Source of the DNA: Lysobacterales bacterium
Lineage (GTDB): Bacteria; Pseudomonadota; Gammaproteobacteria; Xanthomonadales; Ahniellaceae
Assembly (NCBI GenBank): GCA_016721845.1
Contig: JADKHK010000013.1
Coordinates: 974,501-1,038,500 of the forward strand
Length of the DNA stretch: 64,000 nt
Direction of reading: 5' to 3'
This document shows positions 47,907 to 56,593 of this stretch, in pieces. Within the stretch, counting starts at the first letter, position 1; the number at the start of each line of letters is the position of its first letter. Below the pieces are notes generated by a model. The model saw only the letters and a program-made list of their open reading frames with translations, did no database searches and was not told the DNA's origin. A program made the translations under genes and the position numbers.

Positions 47907-48760
47907 AGCACTGGTGGGCTGCCTTCAACGCGCGACCGCTGGGCATGCCGGTGCCGCCGAACTGGTTCGGGCTCGCCGCCGTCGCCCTGCTCGGGGCCTT
48001 CATCCATCCCGGCCTGTGGCTGGTCGGTGCCGGCCTCGAACTGGCCTACCTGAAATTGCTGGCCGGCAATACCCGTTTCCGCAAGACCGTCGATGCCGGT
48101 GACGCCTCGCGCGTGGCCGAAATCGATCCGATGGATGCGCGCTACGACGAGTTCGTCGCGCAACTCGGTTATCCCGAGAAGCGCCGCCATCAGGACATCG
48201 AGCGCCGCGCCAGCGACATCCTCGACACCTTGAAGCGCACGCCTCTGCTCGACAGCCAGAGTGACAGCGTCGAACAACTGGTCTGGCTGCACCTGCGCCT
48301 GCTGGTCGCGCTGGTCGCGATCAATCGCGTCATCGATACCGCCGCCCGCGAACGTGCGCAACTCGCCGAGCAGGAGAAGCAGATCGCCGCGCGCATCGCC
48401 CAAGCCGGCATCAGCCCGGAACTCAAGCGCAGTCTGGAACAGCAGCAACAGGTGATCGACCAGCGCCAGCAGGCCCATGCCGATGCGGCCACGCGCCTGG
48501 AACAGGTCGAGGCGGAACTCACCCGCATCGACCACCAGATCGCGCTGATCCGCGAACAGGCGCTGCTCGCCTCCGACGACGACAGTGTCGGCGCATCGCT
48601 GAATGCGCTGACCACGTCGTTCAATGAAACCCATCGCTGGCTCAACAGCCAGCGCGACCTGCTCGGCGTGTTCGAATCGAACGCCCCGCAGCGCCTGCCT
48701 GAGCGCGTGCGCCACAGCGCGCGCAAGCCACCTCCCCTGTCCACCGGAGCATCGTCATGA
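47903..48760 (+). CDS. Membrane coiled-coil protein of unknown function
   Basis: A 285-residue protein with a hydrophobic N-terminal hairpin (about 22-50, GLAAVALLGAFIHPGLWLVGAGLELAYL split by a turn) and a large mainly helical cytoplasmic part. A long coiled coil runs from about residue 150 to 215 (RERAQLAEQEKQIAARIA, QQQQVIDQRQQAHADAATRLEQ split in two). No known family. The start ATG overlaps the ATPase stop (ATGA) and its own stop overlaps the next start, so stoichiometric production with the neighbours is likely. It may link PspA/ATPase to the membrane and to the OmpA-fused sensor. Confidence 0.65.
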   Translation: MKHWWAAFNARPLGMPVPPNWFGLAAVALLGAFIHPGLWLVGAGLELAYLKLLAGNTRFRKTVDAGDASRVAEIDPMDARYDEFVAQLGYPEKRRHQDIERRASDILDTLKRTPLLDSQSDSVEQLVWLHLRLLVALVAINRVIDTAARERAQLAEQEKQIAARIAQAGISPELKRSLEQQQQVIDQRQQAHADAATRLEQVEAELTRIDHQIALIREQALLASDDDSVGASLNALTTSFNETHRWLNSQRDLLGVFESNAPQRLPERVRHSARKPPPLSTGASS

Positions 48761-50466
48761 CCCTACGCTCATCCAGATTCCTGATGCGGGGCAATTCCGC
48801 CGGCACGGCACTCACCGTTTTGCTGATCATCGCGCTGATCGGCATGGGCGCATGGCTGATGCTGCGTGACAAGCACGCCGCCGATGCGACCGATGCGCCG
48901 GCCACGACGCAGACCGAGACGCCGGGTAGCAATCCGGCACAGCCGGTCGTCAATGGCGATGCACCGGTGCCGATCGAACCGGTCGACGGCCTGCCGACGC
49001 TGGATGCCGCCGCGGCCTATCAGCCGGCCGGCAACATCGTCGACGTCGACATCAGCGAGTACGCCGGATACGCCGGCCTGGTCGTCGCCAATGGCGGACT
49101 CGATCCGAATCCGGATTCGTTCTTCGCGAAGAACTACGGTTTCCAGGTGCGCCTGACGCTGAGCGAGGAAGAGAGCTGGTCCAAGCTCAACAACGGCAAG
49201 GTCGCGGCGAGCGTGACGACCGCGGACGTGCTGGCCGCGCTCGGCCGCCAGTTCGAAGTGACGGTGCCGGCGCAGATCGGTTTCTCGCGTGGTGCCGACA
49301 TGGTCGTCGTCGATACCGGCATCACCAGCATCAACCAACTCAAGGGCAAGGTGCTGGCGGCATCGCAGTTCAACGAGAGCGAATTCTTCATCCGCTACCT
49401 CGCGTCGGAGGCGAACGTGCCGGTGGTGGTGCTGCGCGATCTCGATGCACGTCCGAACCCGGACCAGCTCGGACTGGTGTTCTACGAAGACAACGATGTC
49501 GCCTGCGACGCCTACGAGCATGAGTTGGGTTCGACCTTTCGCTTGAACGGCTGCATCGGCTGGTCGCCCCGCACCGACGAGGTCATCGAGGCGTCGGCCG
49601 GCAAGGCCAAGATGCTGGTCTCGAACCGCAACTTGTTGATCATCGCCGACCTGCTGGTCGTGAACAAAGGCTTTGCCGCCGCGCATCCGGATTGGGTGAA
49701 AGGACTGGTCCACGGCCTGCTCGACGGCAATCGCCGCGTCCGCGACGAGCCCGAGGCGCAGGTCGCGACCATCGCCAAGGCCTTCAAGTGGAGCGATGCC
49801 GACACCCGTGACGAACTCTCGAAAGTGCACCTCTCGAACCTGCCCGAGAACCAGGCGTTCTTCGCCGGCACCATCGATTCCGCCGGTTCGTTCAACGGCA
49901 TTTTCCAGTCCTCGGTGCTGGCCTACGGCAAGCTGATCAAGAACCCGGCCGATCCGGCGCGCTTCATCGATGCGAAGCAGCTTGATGCGCTCAAGGGCAA
50001 GGCCGAATTCGCGAAACAGACGATCGCGATCGCGCCGATCAAGACCCGCGATGGCGCATCGCTGGAAGGCGATGCGCTGCTGAGCAAGGACATCCGCTTC
50101 TTCTTCGAACCGAACTCGGCCACGCTCGACCGCGATGCCGAAGAGAACCTGAAATACCTCGATTCGATCAAGAACTTCCTGCAGGTCAGTCCCGGCTCGA
50201 TCGTCGTGTTGCGCGGCCACGTCGACAACGCCCGGGTCGGCGAATTCGAACGTGAAGGCGGTCAGGCCCTGGTGCGGAGCATGGCCCTGAAGGCGATGGA
50301 ATTGTCGCGTCAGCGTTCGCAGGCGGTGCGCGATGCGCTGCTCAAGAAGCACCCGGGGCTCGCGGCCGACCGCATCGAAGTGGTGGGTCGCGGCTGGGAG
50401 GAACCCGCCGGCGCCGACAGCGACCTCAATCGCCGCGTCGAAGTGCAGTGGTTCACCCTGGAGTGA
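48757..50466 (+). CDS. Membrane-anchored substrate-binding protein fused to OmpA domain
   Basis: A 569-residue protein. Residues 12-35 are an N-terminal membrane anchor (ALTVLLIIALIGMGAWLML) without signal cleavage; a Pro/Thr-rich linker (40-80) leads to a periplasmic-binding-protein type II domain (about 95-420; SSA/NMT1/taurine-like features such as GADMVVVDTGITSINQLKGK). Residues 440-569 form an OmpA-type peptidoglycan-binding domain (IRFFFEPNSATLD, GHVDN, RSQAVRDALLKKHPGL, LNRRVEVQW). No ABC transporter is encoded nearby, so ligand binding is probably used for sensing. Last gene of the pspA operon, coupled by ATGA. Confidence 0.82.
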   Translation: MTLRSSRFLMRGNSAGTALTVLLIIALIGMGAWLMLRDKHAADATDAPATTQTETPGSNPAQPVVNGDAPVPIEPVDGLPTLDAAAAYQPAGNIVDVDISEYAGYAGLVVANGGLDPNPDSFFAKNYGFQVRLTLSEEESWSKLNNGKVAASVTTADVLAALGRQFEVTVPAQIGFSRGADMVVVDTGITSINQLKGKVLAASQFNESEFFIRYLASEANVPVVVLRDLDARPNPDQLGLVFYEDNDVACDAYEHELGSTFRLNGCIGWSPRTDEVIEASAGKAKMLVSNRNLLIIADLLVVNKGFAAAHPDWVKGLVHGLLDGNRRVRDEPEAQVATIAKAFKWSDADTRDELSKVHLSNLPENQAFFAGTIDSAGSFNGIFQSSVLAYGKLIKNPADPARFIDAKQLDALKGKAEFAKQTIAIAPIKTRDGASLEGDALLSKDIRFFFEPNSATLDRDAEENLKYLDSIKNFLQVSPGSIVVLRGHVDNARVGEFEREGGQALVRSMALKAMELSRQRSQAVRDALLKKHPGLAADRIEVVGRGWEEPAGADSDLNRRVEVQWFTLE

Positions 50467-50554
50467 GCACCACGACCGCGTGATCGGCCACGGCGCGCAG
50501 AACGGCACGGTCTCGTGGACGGTGCCGAACGACGCGCCGGGGACGCCCTCGCGC

Positions 50555-51466
50555 TCACGCGTCGACGCGGACCGTCGCATCGCCGTAAAGCGTCGGCGGC
50601 AAAGCTCCGAGGGCGTGAGCCGCGACACCGAAGTGCAATGCGGCACGCAGGCATTGCCGGCGCCAGCCGACCGCCGACATCGCCTGCAACACGACGAAGC
50701 AGAGACTGGCCACGCATTTCGCGGCAGCCCCGATCGCGATGTACGCGCGACCCTGTCCGCGCATCCGCTGCACGCGGGCATGGGCGTGGCCGGACGCGAC
50801 GCTGCGCGCCATCAACGTGGCAAAGCCGCTGCGCGCCGGATCGGCAGGTTCGAAGACCACGGCGCGGTCGCGAAACAGCAGCCGTGCCCCGGCGTCATGC
50901 ATGCTCGCGAAGAACAGCGTGTCCTCGCCGCCGGTCCTGCCGAGTTCGACCTCGAACCGCAGCGCGCCGATGCACTCGCGGCGGATCAGCACGTTCGCGC
51001 TATGACCGGTGTCGTATCCTCGCGCGCGCCGCGCCGGCCGCTTTGACAGGAAGTCTCCGCGGCGCAGCCACTCCGGTGCCGCAGCCGGATACCGCGCCTG
51101 CACCGGACCGAACACGACGTCGCAGGCGTCGCGCGCGGTGAACAGATTGGCCAGCCAATCCGGTGCCGCGACCTCGTCATCATCGATGAACGCGATCCAC
51201 TCGGCCGAGGCGGCCTCCAGCAAGGCATTTCGCGCGACCGCGATGTTCGCCTGCGGCGCGTGCAGGACACGCAATTCGAATGGCCAGGTGCCGCTGTCCG
51301 CGTCGATCCAGTCCGGCACGACCAGCTGCGCATGGTTGTCGGCAATGAGGACGCGAAACGCCGGTGCATCGACCTGGGCCGCCAGCGATTGCAGGCAATG
51401 ACGCAGTCCCGCTCTGCGCGCGAAAGCACAGATGCATACGTCGATCCGGATGGCCGCCTCGCTCAT
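50555..51466 (-). CDS. Family 2 glycosyltransferase
   Basis: A 303-residue GT-A-fold glycosyltransferase. IRIDVCICAFARRAGLRHCL begins the nucleotide-sugar domain, IAFIDDDEVAAPDWL carries the metal-binding DxD, and GGEDTLFFASMHDAGARL the ED acceptor motif. A hydrophobic C-terminal helix (KCVASLCFVVLQAMSAV) may touch the membrane. Likely adds sugars to polysaccharide, lipopolysaccharide or protein. The ATG at 51466 (MSEAAIRIDV) is chosen over longer options. It is divergent from the next gene, with which it may form a surface-glycan unit. Confidence 0.87.
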   Translation of the reverse strand: MSEAAIRIDVCICAFARRAGLRHCLQSLAAQVDAPAFRVLIADNHAQLVVPDWIDADSGTWPFELRVLHAPQANIAVARNALLEAASAEWIAFIDDDEVAAPDWLANLFTARDACDVVFGPVQARYPAAAPEWLRRGDFLSKRPARRARGYDTGHSANVLIRRECIGALRFEVELGRTGGEDTLFFASMHDAGARLLFRDRAVVFEPADPARSGFATLMARSVASGHAHARVQRMRGQGRAYIAIGAAAKCVASLCFVVLQAMSAVGWRRQCLRAALHFGVAAHALGALPPTLYGDATVRVDA

Positions 51467-51533
51467 GGTCGCAAGTCTAGCCAGCCCCTTGCACGACTTG
51501 TGCGCGTCCTGCGTGGCGGCGATGCTAGACGGC

Positions 51534-52508
51534 ATGTGGCCTGCCCTGAAACGCCTGTGGTTCGCGCGTCGCGATGCCCGCGCCTTCGTGCATGAACGCT
51601 TGGGTGCGGCGATGCTCACGCACAACCCGCAGCACACCGTCTACGTGCGCGCCTACTACCGCTACTGCGTGGCCTTGTTCCGGGAAGCGCTGCAACGGCG
51701 ACCGCAGGCGTTGCATCTGCTGTTCGGCGACTATCCGCCGGGTGACTGTGCCTTGCCGCTGCGGCGGATCGCGTTCCAGATCGAACACACGCTGGTGAAG
51801 CCGGGCGGCGGCGACAGCGAGGGTTCGCCGGTGTCGCAAACGCCGCTGCCAGGAGCCGAAGGCCACTATCTCGCCCGCCTGCTGCATCGCGCCACGCTCG
51901 CGGCCGCGGACCTGGTGATCGACTACAGCCACATCAATCGCGACCATCTGCGCGCCGCCGGCGGCTTCGAGGACGTGCTCGGGCACACCATCGTCATCGC
52001 CCCGATGCTGCACGTGCGATGTTTCGATCGCGACGGCCGCGATCAGCCGGTGCTGACCCTGTTCAGCGATGCCGGCGATGGTCGCCGCGGCCGATTCCTG
52101 AGCGAAGCGATGTCGCGCAAACTGCCGATCCGCAATCTCAAGCGCTGCTTCGACCGTGCCGCCCTGCAGGCGCAATACCGACGCACGCGGGTCCTGGTGA
52201 ATCTGCGCCGCAGTGACCACCACGACACCATCGAGGAATTGCGCATCCTGCCGGCCTTGCTGAGCGGCCTGGTCGTCGTCAGCGAAGACGGCCCCTTGCA
52301 CGACACCCTGCCCTATGCGCGCTTCATCGTCTGGGCCAGGTACGACGATCTGATCGAACGCACGGCCGAGCTATTGCGCGACTACGATCGCTGGCACACG
52401 CGGATCTTCGGTGACCCGGAACTGCCGCGCGTGCTCGACGCCCTGAATGCCGCGAACCATGCCGCCATCGACGCCACCCTGGCGGGCTGGGCGAACGCGT
52501 CGCACTGA
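51534..52508 (+). CDS. Hypothetical protein, glycosyltransferase-like context
   Basis: A 324-residue cytoplasmic protein without signal peptide. It has a mixed alpha/beta pattern with RVLVNLRRSDHHDTIEELRI, SGLVVVSEDGPLHDTLPYARF near the end, typical of a glycosyltransferase C-terminal domain that monitors 'promising' nucleotide-sugar residues. LLHRATLAAADLVIDYSHIN resembles GT-B domain turns. I do not recognise a family. ATGs at 51522 and 51534 are possible; the latter (MWPALKRLWFARRD) is taken. Divergent from the GT2 gene, so they may act together. Confidence 0.55.
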   Translation: MWPALKRLWFARRDARAFVHERLGAAMLTHNPQHTVYVRAYYRYCVALFREALQRRPQALHLLFGDYPPGDCALPLRRIAFQIEHTLVKPGGGDSEGSPVSQTPLPGAEGHYLARLLHRATLAAADLVIDYSHINRDHLRAAGGFEDVLGHTIVIAPMLHVRCFDRDGRDQPVLTLFSDAGDGRRGRFLSEAMSRKLPIRNLKRCFDRAALQAQYRRTRVLVNLRRSDHHDTIEELRILPALLSGLVVVSEDGPLHDTLPYARFIVWARYDDLIERTAELLRDYDRWHTRIFGDPELPRVLDALNAANHAAIDATLAGWANASH

Positions 52509-52521
52509 CCGCGGATTCGGC

Positions 52522-54534
52522 TTATTCGAAGCTGTTCATGAACAGCGTGTCGGAGACGACGAAGAAGATCGAGCCGCTGCTCTGATTGTTGCTCCCGTTG
52601 GTGTCGGTGGCGTCGCCACGGATGCGCGCCGACCACTGCACTTCCCCGTTCGACTGGCCGGGTTTCAGGTTGACGCGAAAGCCGATCGACGGCGTGGTCT
52701 CGCCGAGCAAGGTCGTGTCCGGCAGCGTGCAACGCTTGCCCGGACGATCGGCCGGAAAATCCGGAATCACCATGTCTGTGCATCGCCAGATCGAGGCCCC
52801 GCTCGGATTGCTGAGCGAACCGTTCGCACTGACGTCGAGTTCCACCACCATCGACTCGGAATGCTCGACCGGCCCGGTCAGCAGGGTGCCGGTGTTCACC
52901 ACCGTCGCCTGCGACGAACCGCTCTGAACCGGCGTCTGCGCGGTGTTCGAAAATGCCGTGGTGTTGATACGCACGTCCATGCCCGAGGCTCCGCTGGTAC
53001 GGCGGATGTAGACCTTGCCGGCATTGCTCTGGCCGCCGACGGTGCGATTGGGAATGCCGATGACGATGTCGTCGAGACCATCGCGGTCGAAGTCGGCGAC
53101 ATGCAGCACCGAGCCGAAGTTTGCATTCGCCACCGAGGCACCGCCGACATCGGCTTCGCGGAAGAATTCGCAGGTCGAACTCGAGGTCAAGCCGCTCGCG
53201 CTGCCGTAGATGATGCTGACGATGCCCTCGTCGGTCTGCCCGCCGGCCTCTTCGCCCGGCACGCCGATGACGAGGTCTTCGAAGCGGTCGGCGTTGATGT
53301 AGCCGGCCGCGAGCGCGGCACCGAAGCGGTCGCCGGCCTCGGGTGCACCGCAACCGGCGACGGAATTCTGGTGCAGGAAACCGCCCGTCGTGACCGGACG
53401 GATCTGGTCCGGGTCGTTGCGCAACAGGTACAGGCGACCGGCGTCGTTGTTGCCGGACACGTCCTTGTCAGGCGCCGAGACCACGGCATCATCGTCGCCA
53501 TCGCCATCGAAGTCGCCGGTGGCCACGGCCGCGCCGAAGTGGTCGCCCTGGCCGTTCCCCGCCGGCGGCCAGTGAGCTTCCTGCACGAATACCGAGGCCG
53601 GCGGGTTGGTCGTCGTGTTCGATGCATATTGGGCCAGCACGACGCCGAGTTCGCCCAGCGAGCCATTGTCGGTATTCGGCGCACCGAATACGACGGTGGC
53701 GCCGTTGCCGTTGCCCTTGTTGATGGCCGCAATCGACGCGCCGACGCGCGCGGTGCGGTTGACGTCGCCGAATAGCGTCGCGGGCCGGTATCCGGCGATG
53801 CAATCCTGGCCGGAAACGAAAAGGCTCCGGAACCCGCTGACATAACCCGCGGTCTCGTCGAGATTCAAGCCGATGCCCGGCGCGCCGGCGTAGATGTCGC
53901 CGTTGCGATTGGCCACGACGCTGGCGCCGAAGTAGTTGTCGTCGGCATCGCCATTGACGCCGCAGCCCACCGAATTCCTGTAGTTCAGCGCACTCGAACT
54001 GAGGATCACCTCGGAAAAATCGGTGCCGAAATAGCCGGCGACAATGCCGGTATCGAGGCACGGCGTGCCGATGCTGCCGCAGCCGGCGAAATCGAAGGGC
54101 GTGTCTTTGCCCGGCATGCCGACGATCAGGTCGTCGATGCCGTCGCGATCGAGATCGGTCGTCGCCAGACTTGCACCCATGGCCGGCGGAACGCCGAGCG
54201 TGTCGTTGTCGGGAATGATCCCGAAGCCGAGGACGTCGCGTGGCAGCCCGCCATCCGGCAAATCATCGGTGCCGAGCAGCACCACGACTTCACCCATGTC
54301 GCCGTTTCCACCGCCCGGACGGCCGATGGCCAGATCGACGAAGCCGTCGCCGTTGTAGTCGCCGCTGGAGAACGACGAACCAAGGCGGGAATTCGGGTCC
54401 ACGTCGGCCGGACCCGCACTCAGGTCGGCACACCAGAACGCGGCATCGCCGTCATCGCTGCACACGGCCCAGCTCGGGCCGGCGGCCAAGGCCAGTCCGC
54501 TTGCCATCCAGAACGACATCGTCTGCTGCTTCAT
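52522..54534 (-). CDS. Secreted FG-GAP (integrin-alpha-like) repeat protein with FxNSFE tail
   Basis: A 670-residue exported protein. Residues 1-23 are the signal peptide (MKQQTMSFWMASGLALAAG...AVC). Seven FG-GAP-type repeats follow, with Ca2+-binding DxDxDG loops (GDYNGDGFVDLAIG, TTDLDRDGIDDLIVG, GDFDGDGDDDAVVSA, VADFDRDGLDDIVIG), predicting a seven-bladed beta-propeller of about 480 residues. A beta-sandwich-like domain (about 500-655) ends in DTLFMNSFE. Probably a surface adhesin-like or matrix protein. Its C-terminal signature resembles that of the delta-60 protein at 37324. Confidence 0.85.
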   Translation of the reverse strand: MKQQTMSFWMASGLALAAGPSWAVCSDDGDAAFWCADLSAGPADVDPNSRLGSSFSSGDYNGDGFVDLAIGRPGGGNGDMGEVVVLLGTDDLPDGGLPRDVLGFGIIPDNDTLGVPPAMGASLATTDLDRDGIDDLIVGMPGKDTPFDFAGCGSIGTPCLDTGIVAGYFGTDFSEVILSSSALNYRNSVGCGVNGDADDNYFGASVVANRNGDIYAGAPGIGLNLDETAGYVSGFRSLFVSGQDCIAGYRPATLFGDVNRTARVGASIAAINKGNGNGATVVFGAPNTDNGSLGELGVVLAQYASNTTTNPPASVFVQEAHWPPAGNGQGDHFGAAVATGDFDGDGDDDAVVSAPDKDVSGNNDAGRLYLLRNDPDQIRPVTTGGFLHQNSVAGCGAPEAGDRFGAALAAGYINADRFEDLVIGVPGEEAGGQTDEGIVSIIYGSASGLTSSSTCEFFREADVGGASVANANFGSVLHVADFDRDGLDDIVIGIPNRTVGGQSNAGKVYIRRTSGASGMDVRINTTAFSNTAQTPVQSGSSQATVVNTGTLLTGPVEHSESMVVELDVSANGSLSNPSGASIWRCTDMVIPDFPADRPGKRCTLPDTTLLGETTPSIGFRVNLKPGQSNGEVQWSARIRGDATDTNGSNNQSSGSIFFVVSDTLFMNSFE

Positions 54535-54675
54535 CTCGCCACTCCCGAGGGAATCACGGCGCTACGGTGACATAGGCCCGCCACGTGCGGTCCTGACGAA
54601 CGACAGGTCATCGCATCCCGGGCGTATACTCGCCGCGCTGTCGCAAGCATCGTTTCGTCCACCTCGGAGGTCCGC

Positions 54676-55275
54676 ATGAATCGCAGGCTCGCTATCCGCT
54701 GTCTCCCGCTCGTACTGGCCGTCGCGTTGCCTGCCTGGGCTGGCGACGCGGCGCCGAAGATGTCGCCCGAGGAACAGGCGATGATGGAGGCCTTCCAGAA
54801 GGCCGGCACGCCCGGCCCGCAGCACGAACGCATGGCCAAGCAGGCCGGGAACTACGACATCACGGTCAAGAGTTGGCAGGCGCCCGGCGCACCTCCGACC
54901 GTCGATCAGGGCAAGGTGACGCGACGCATGCTGCTGGGTGGTCGCGTGATGATCGAGGAATCGGAGGCCACCATGGGCGGCCAGCCCTTCACCGGCATGG
55001 GCCTCAGCGGCTTCGACAACGTCAGCGGCAAACACTGGTCGACCTGGAACGACAGCATGGGCACCGGCCTCATGGTCGCCGAGGGCGACTGCGATGATCG
55101 CGGTACCTGCACCTTCCACGGCAGCTGGAACGACCCGATCACGAAGGGCAAGACCCACGCCCGCATGACCACGATCTGGACCGATGCGAACACCGAGGTC
55201 TTCGCGATGTTCACGCCTGGCCCGGACGGCAAGGACATGCAGATGATGGAAATCACTTACACGCGCAAGCCTTAG
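54676..55275 (+). CDS. Secreted DUF1579 family protein
   Basis: A 199-residue protein with a signal peptide (residues 1-22, ...VALPAWAGD). The body shows the DUF1579 pattern: MAGNYDITVKSWQAPGAP-type start (here KQAGNYDITVKSW), RMLLGGRVMIEESEA, FTGMGLSGFDNVSGKHWSTW and a C-terminal YTRKP. Function unknown, probably a periplasmic lipocalin-like fold. The ATG at 54676 lies six bases after a purine-rich GGAGG site. Single gene. Confidence 0.88.
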   Translation: MNRRLAIRCLPLVLAVALPAWAGDAAPKMSPEEQAMMEAFQKAGTPGPQHERMAKQAGNYDITVKSWQAPGAPPTVDQGKVTRRMLLGGRVMIEESEATMGGQPFTGMGLSGFDNVSGKHWSTWNDSMGTGLMVAEGDCDDRGTCTFHGSWNDPITKGKTHARMTTIWTDANTEVFAMFTPGPDGKDMQMMEITYTRKP

Positions 55276-55288
55276 AAACAATCGTGCT

Positions 55289-56029
55289 TCACAACGGCAC
55301 GAAGCTGTAGGCACTGCTGAACCGCTTGGTGCCGTTGCTCTTTTCCGACGTGATCGTCCATGCACCGTCGTCCGCGCGTTCTCCGTTCATCCTGAAGCTG
55401 CCGTAGGCGGCCTTGAGGCGCGCGCTGAAGCTGCGATCGGCGGGCTGGTACTTGCCGACGCAAACGAAGCTGTCGGCATCGAACAACGACTTCATGGCGA
55501 CGGCGGCCGTCAGCCGGCCGCGACTGCTCTGCCACCAGAGGCGTCCATCCGCAGACAGCGCGAGGTAACTCCAGCTCTCGCTGAGCCTCGATTCGTAGAC
55601 GCCATCGAAACGCAGTCCGGAAATTGCGCACACGGTCGGGCCTCGCGGGGGAATCGCGGGCGGCGCTGGCGTGCGCCCAGCTTCGCTGCCATCCGCGAGA
55701 TACAGCACATGGCCTTCCGGATCGAACAACTTGAGCTGATGATGCGCCGCGAGGGCGCGCAGCTGCTGCAAACGGGCCGCGTCGAATTCACCCGATTCGA
55801 AGACGAGTTCGAGCAGCGGACCCAAAGGGCGACTGTGCGCAAACTCCTCGTGCAGGACATGGCCCTTCGAGCCATCTTCCGGCCAGGTCTGCAGGACGCG
55901 AACGAAGAAGGTCGCAATGCGCGCGGTCGGCGCGTCCTGGTTGTCGCGCCATTGCTCGACAAAATCCACGGCCACATCGGCGGTGCTCACGCTCGCCGAG
56001 TCGATCGCAAACAGGATGCATTCGCCCAC
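55289..56029 (-). CDS. Hypothetical protein of unknown function
   Basis: A 246-residue soluble protein without signal peptide or membrane segment. No family recognised. The first 130 residues are acidic/helical (FVRVLQTWPEDGSKGHVLHE, LLELVFESGEFDAARLQQLRA). The second half is beta-rich with aromatics (FDGVYESRLSESWSYLALSA, WTITSEKSNGTKRFSSAY). It is 9 bases upstream (same strand direction, downstream in transcription) of the DUF3228 gene end, so the M14-DUF3228-hypothetical order on the minus strand may be one unit. Confidence 0.6.
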   Translation of the reverse strand: MGECILFAIDSASVSTADVAVDFVEQWRDNQDAPTARIATFFVRVLQTWPEDGSKGHVLHEEFAHSRPLGPLLELVFESGEFDAARLQQLRALAAHHQLKLFDPEGHVLYLADGSEAGRTPAPPAIPPRGPTVCAISGLRFDGVYESRLSESWSYLALSADGRLWWQSSRGRLTAAVAMKSLFDADSFVCVGKYQPADRSFSARLKAAYGSFRMNGERADDGAWTITSEKSNGTKRFSSAYSFVPL

Positions 56030-56038
56030 GGATTCTCC

Positions 56039-56593
56039 TCAACGCCAGTTGGCGTGCGTGCGCCAGAATTCGACGCTGCGTGCGTACGCGGCACGATCGA
56101 TGGGCACACCCGAGCCGCCCTCATCGACCCCGAGCGCATTGCGCAGCATCGTGATCGGCGCCATCGGGATTTCGTCCGGTTCGCTCGTGTACATGCAGCC
56201 GACAACGCCCCAGTCGGCCTCGATCGGCGTGCCCTCCTTCGCCATCTGCGCACGGTCGTACAGGATCACGACGAGATAGTCCGCGACGGGCGGCTCGATG
56301 CCTTCGAACCAGCGCACCAGCACCGGCAGCTCGGCGCTGTGGCGCGCTTCGTAGTCGGAACGCAGCAAGTGACGGTTGCCCTCCGTGATCGGCACCGTCA
56401 GGCAGCGCGTCGAGGTCCAGTTGCGATGCACGTGCAGCTTGCAGAACGGTGCGTAGCCATCAAGCACCTTCAGTGGCGCTTGATCGTTGAGGTAACGCTC
56501 GAATTCGTCCGCCGTGATGTCCTGGATGGTGTTGCGCCGCGGCTCGCGCGGAAACAGGCGCGGGCGCGCGAAATCGGTGAGGACGATGCTCAT
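56039..56593 (-). CDS. DUF3228 family protein
   Basis: A 184-residue cytoplasmic protein. The start MSIVLTDFARPRLFPREPRR and the segment YAPFCKLHVHRNWTSTRC are hallmarks of DUF3228, found in Proteobacteria with unknown function. ALGVDEGGSGVPIDR near the C-terminus also fits. The ATG at 56593 overlaps the stop of the M14 peptidase gene (ATGA), so both are translationally coupled, suggesting a shared function. Confidence 0.87.
   Translation of the reverse strand: MSIVLTDFARPRLFPREPRRNTIQDITADEFERYLNDQAPLKVLDGYAPFCKLHVHRNWTSTRCLTVPITEGNRHLLRSDYEARHSAELPVLVRWFEGIEPPVADYLVVILYDRAQMAKEGTPIEADWGVVGCMYTSEPDEIPMAPITMLRNALGVDEGGSGVPIDRAAYARSVEFWRTHANWR

Noticed and set aside
48769..50781. A 670-codon minus-strand frame opposite the SBP-OmpA gene
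   Set aside because: The plus strand carries an ATGA-coupled gene with clear domains; the antisense frame has none.
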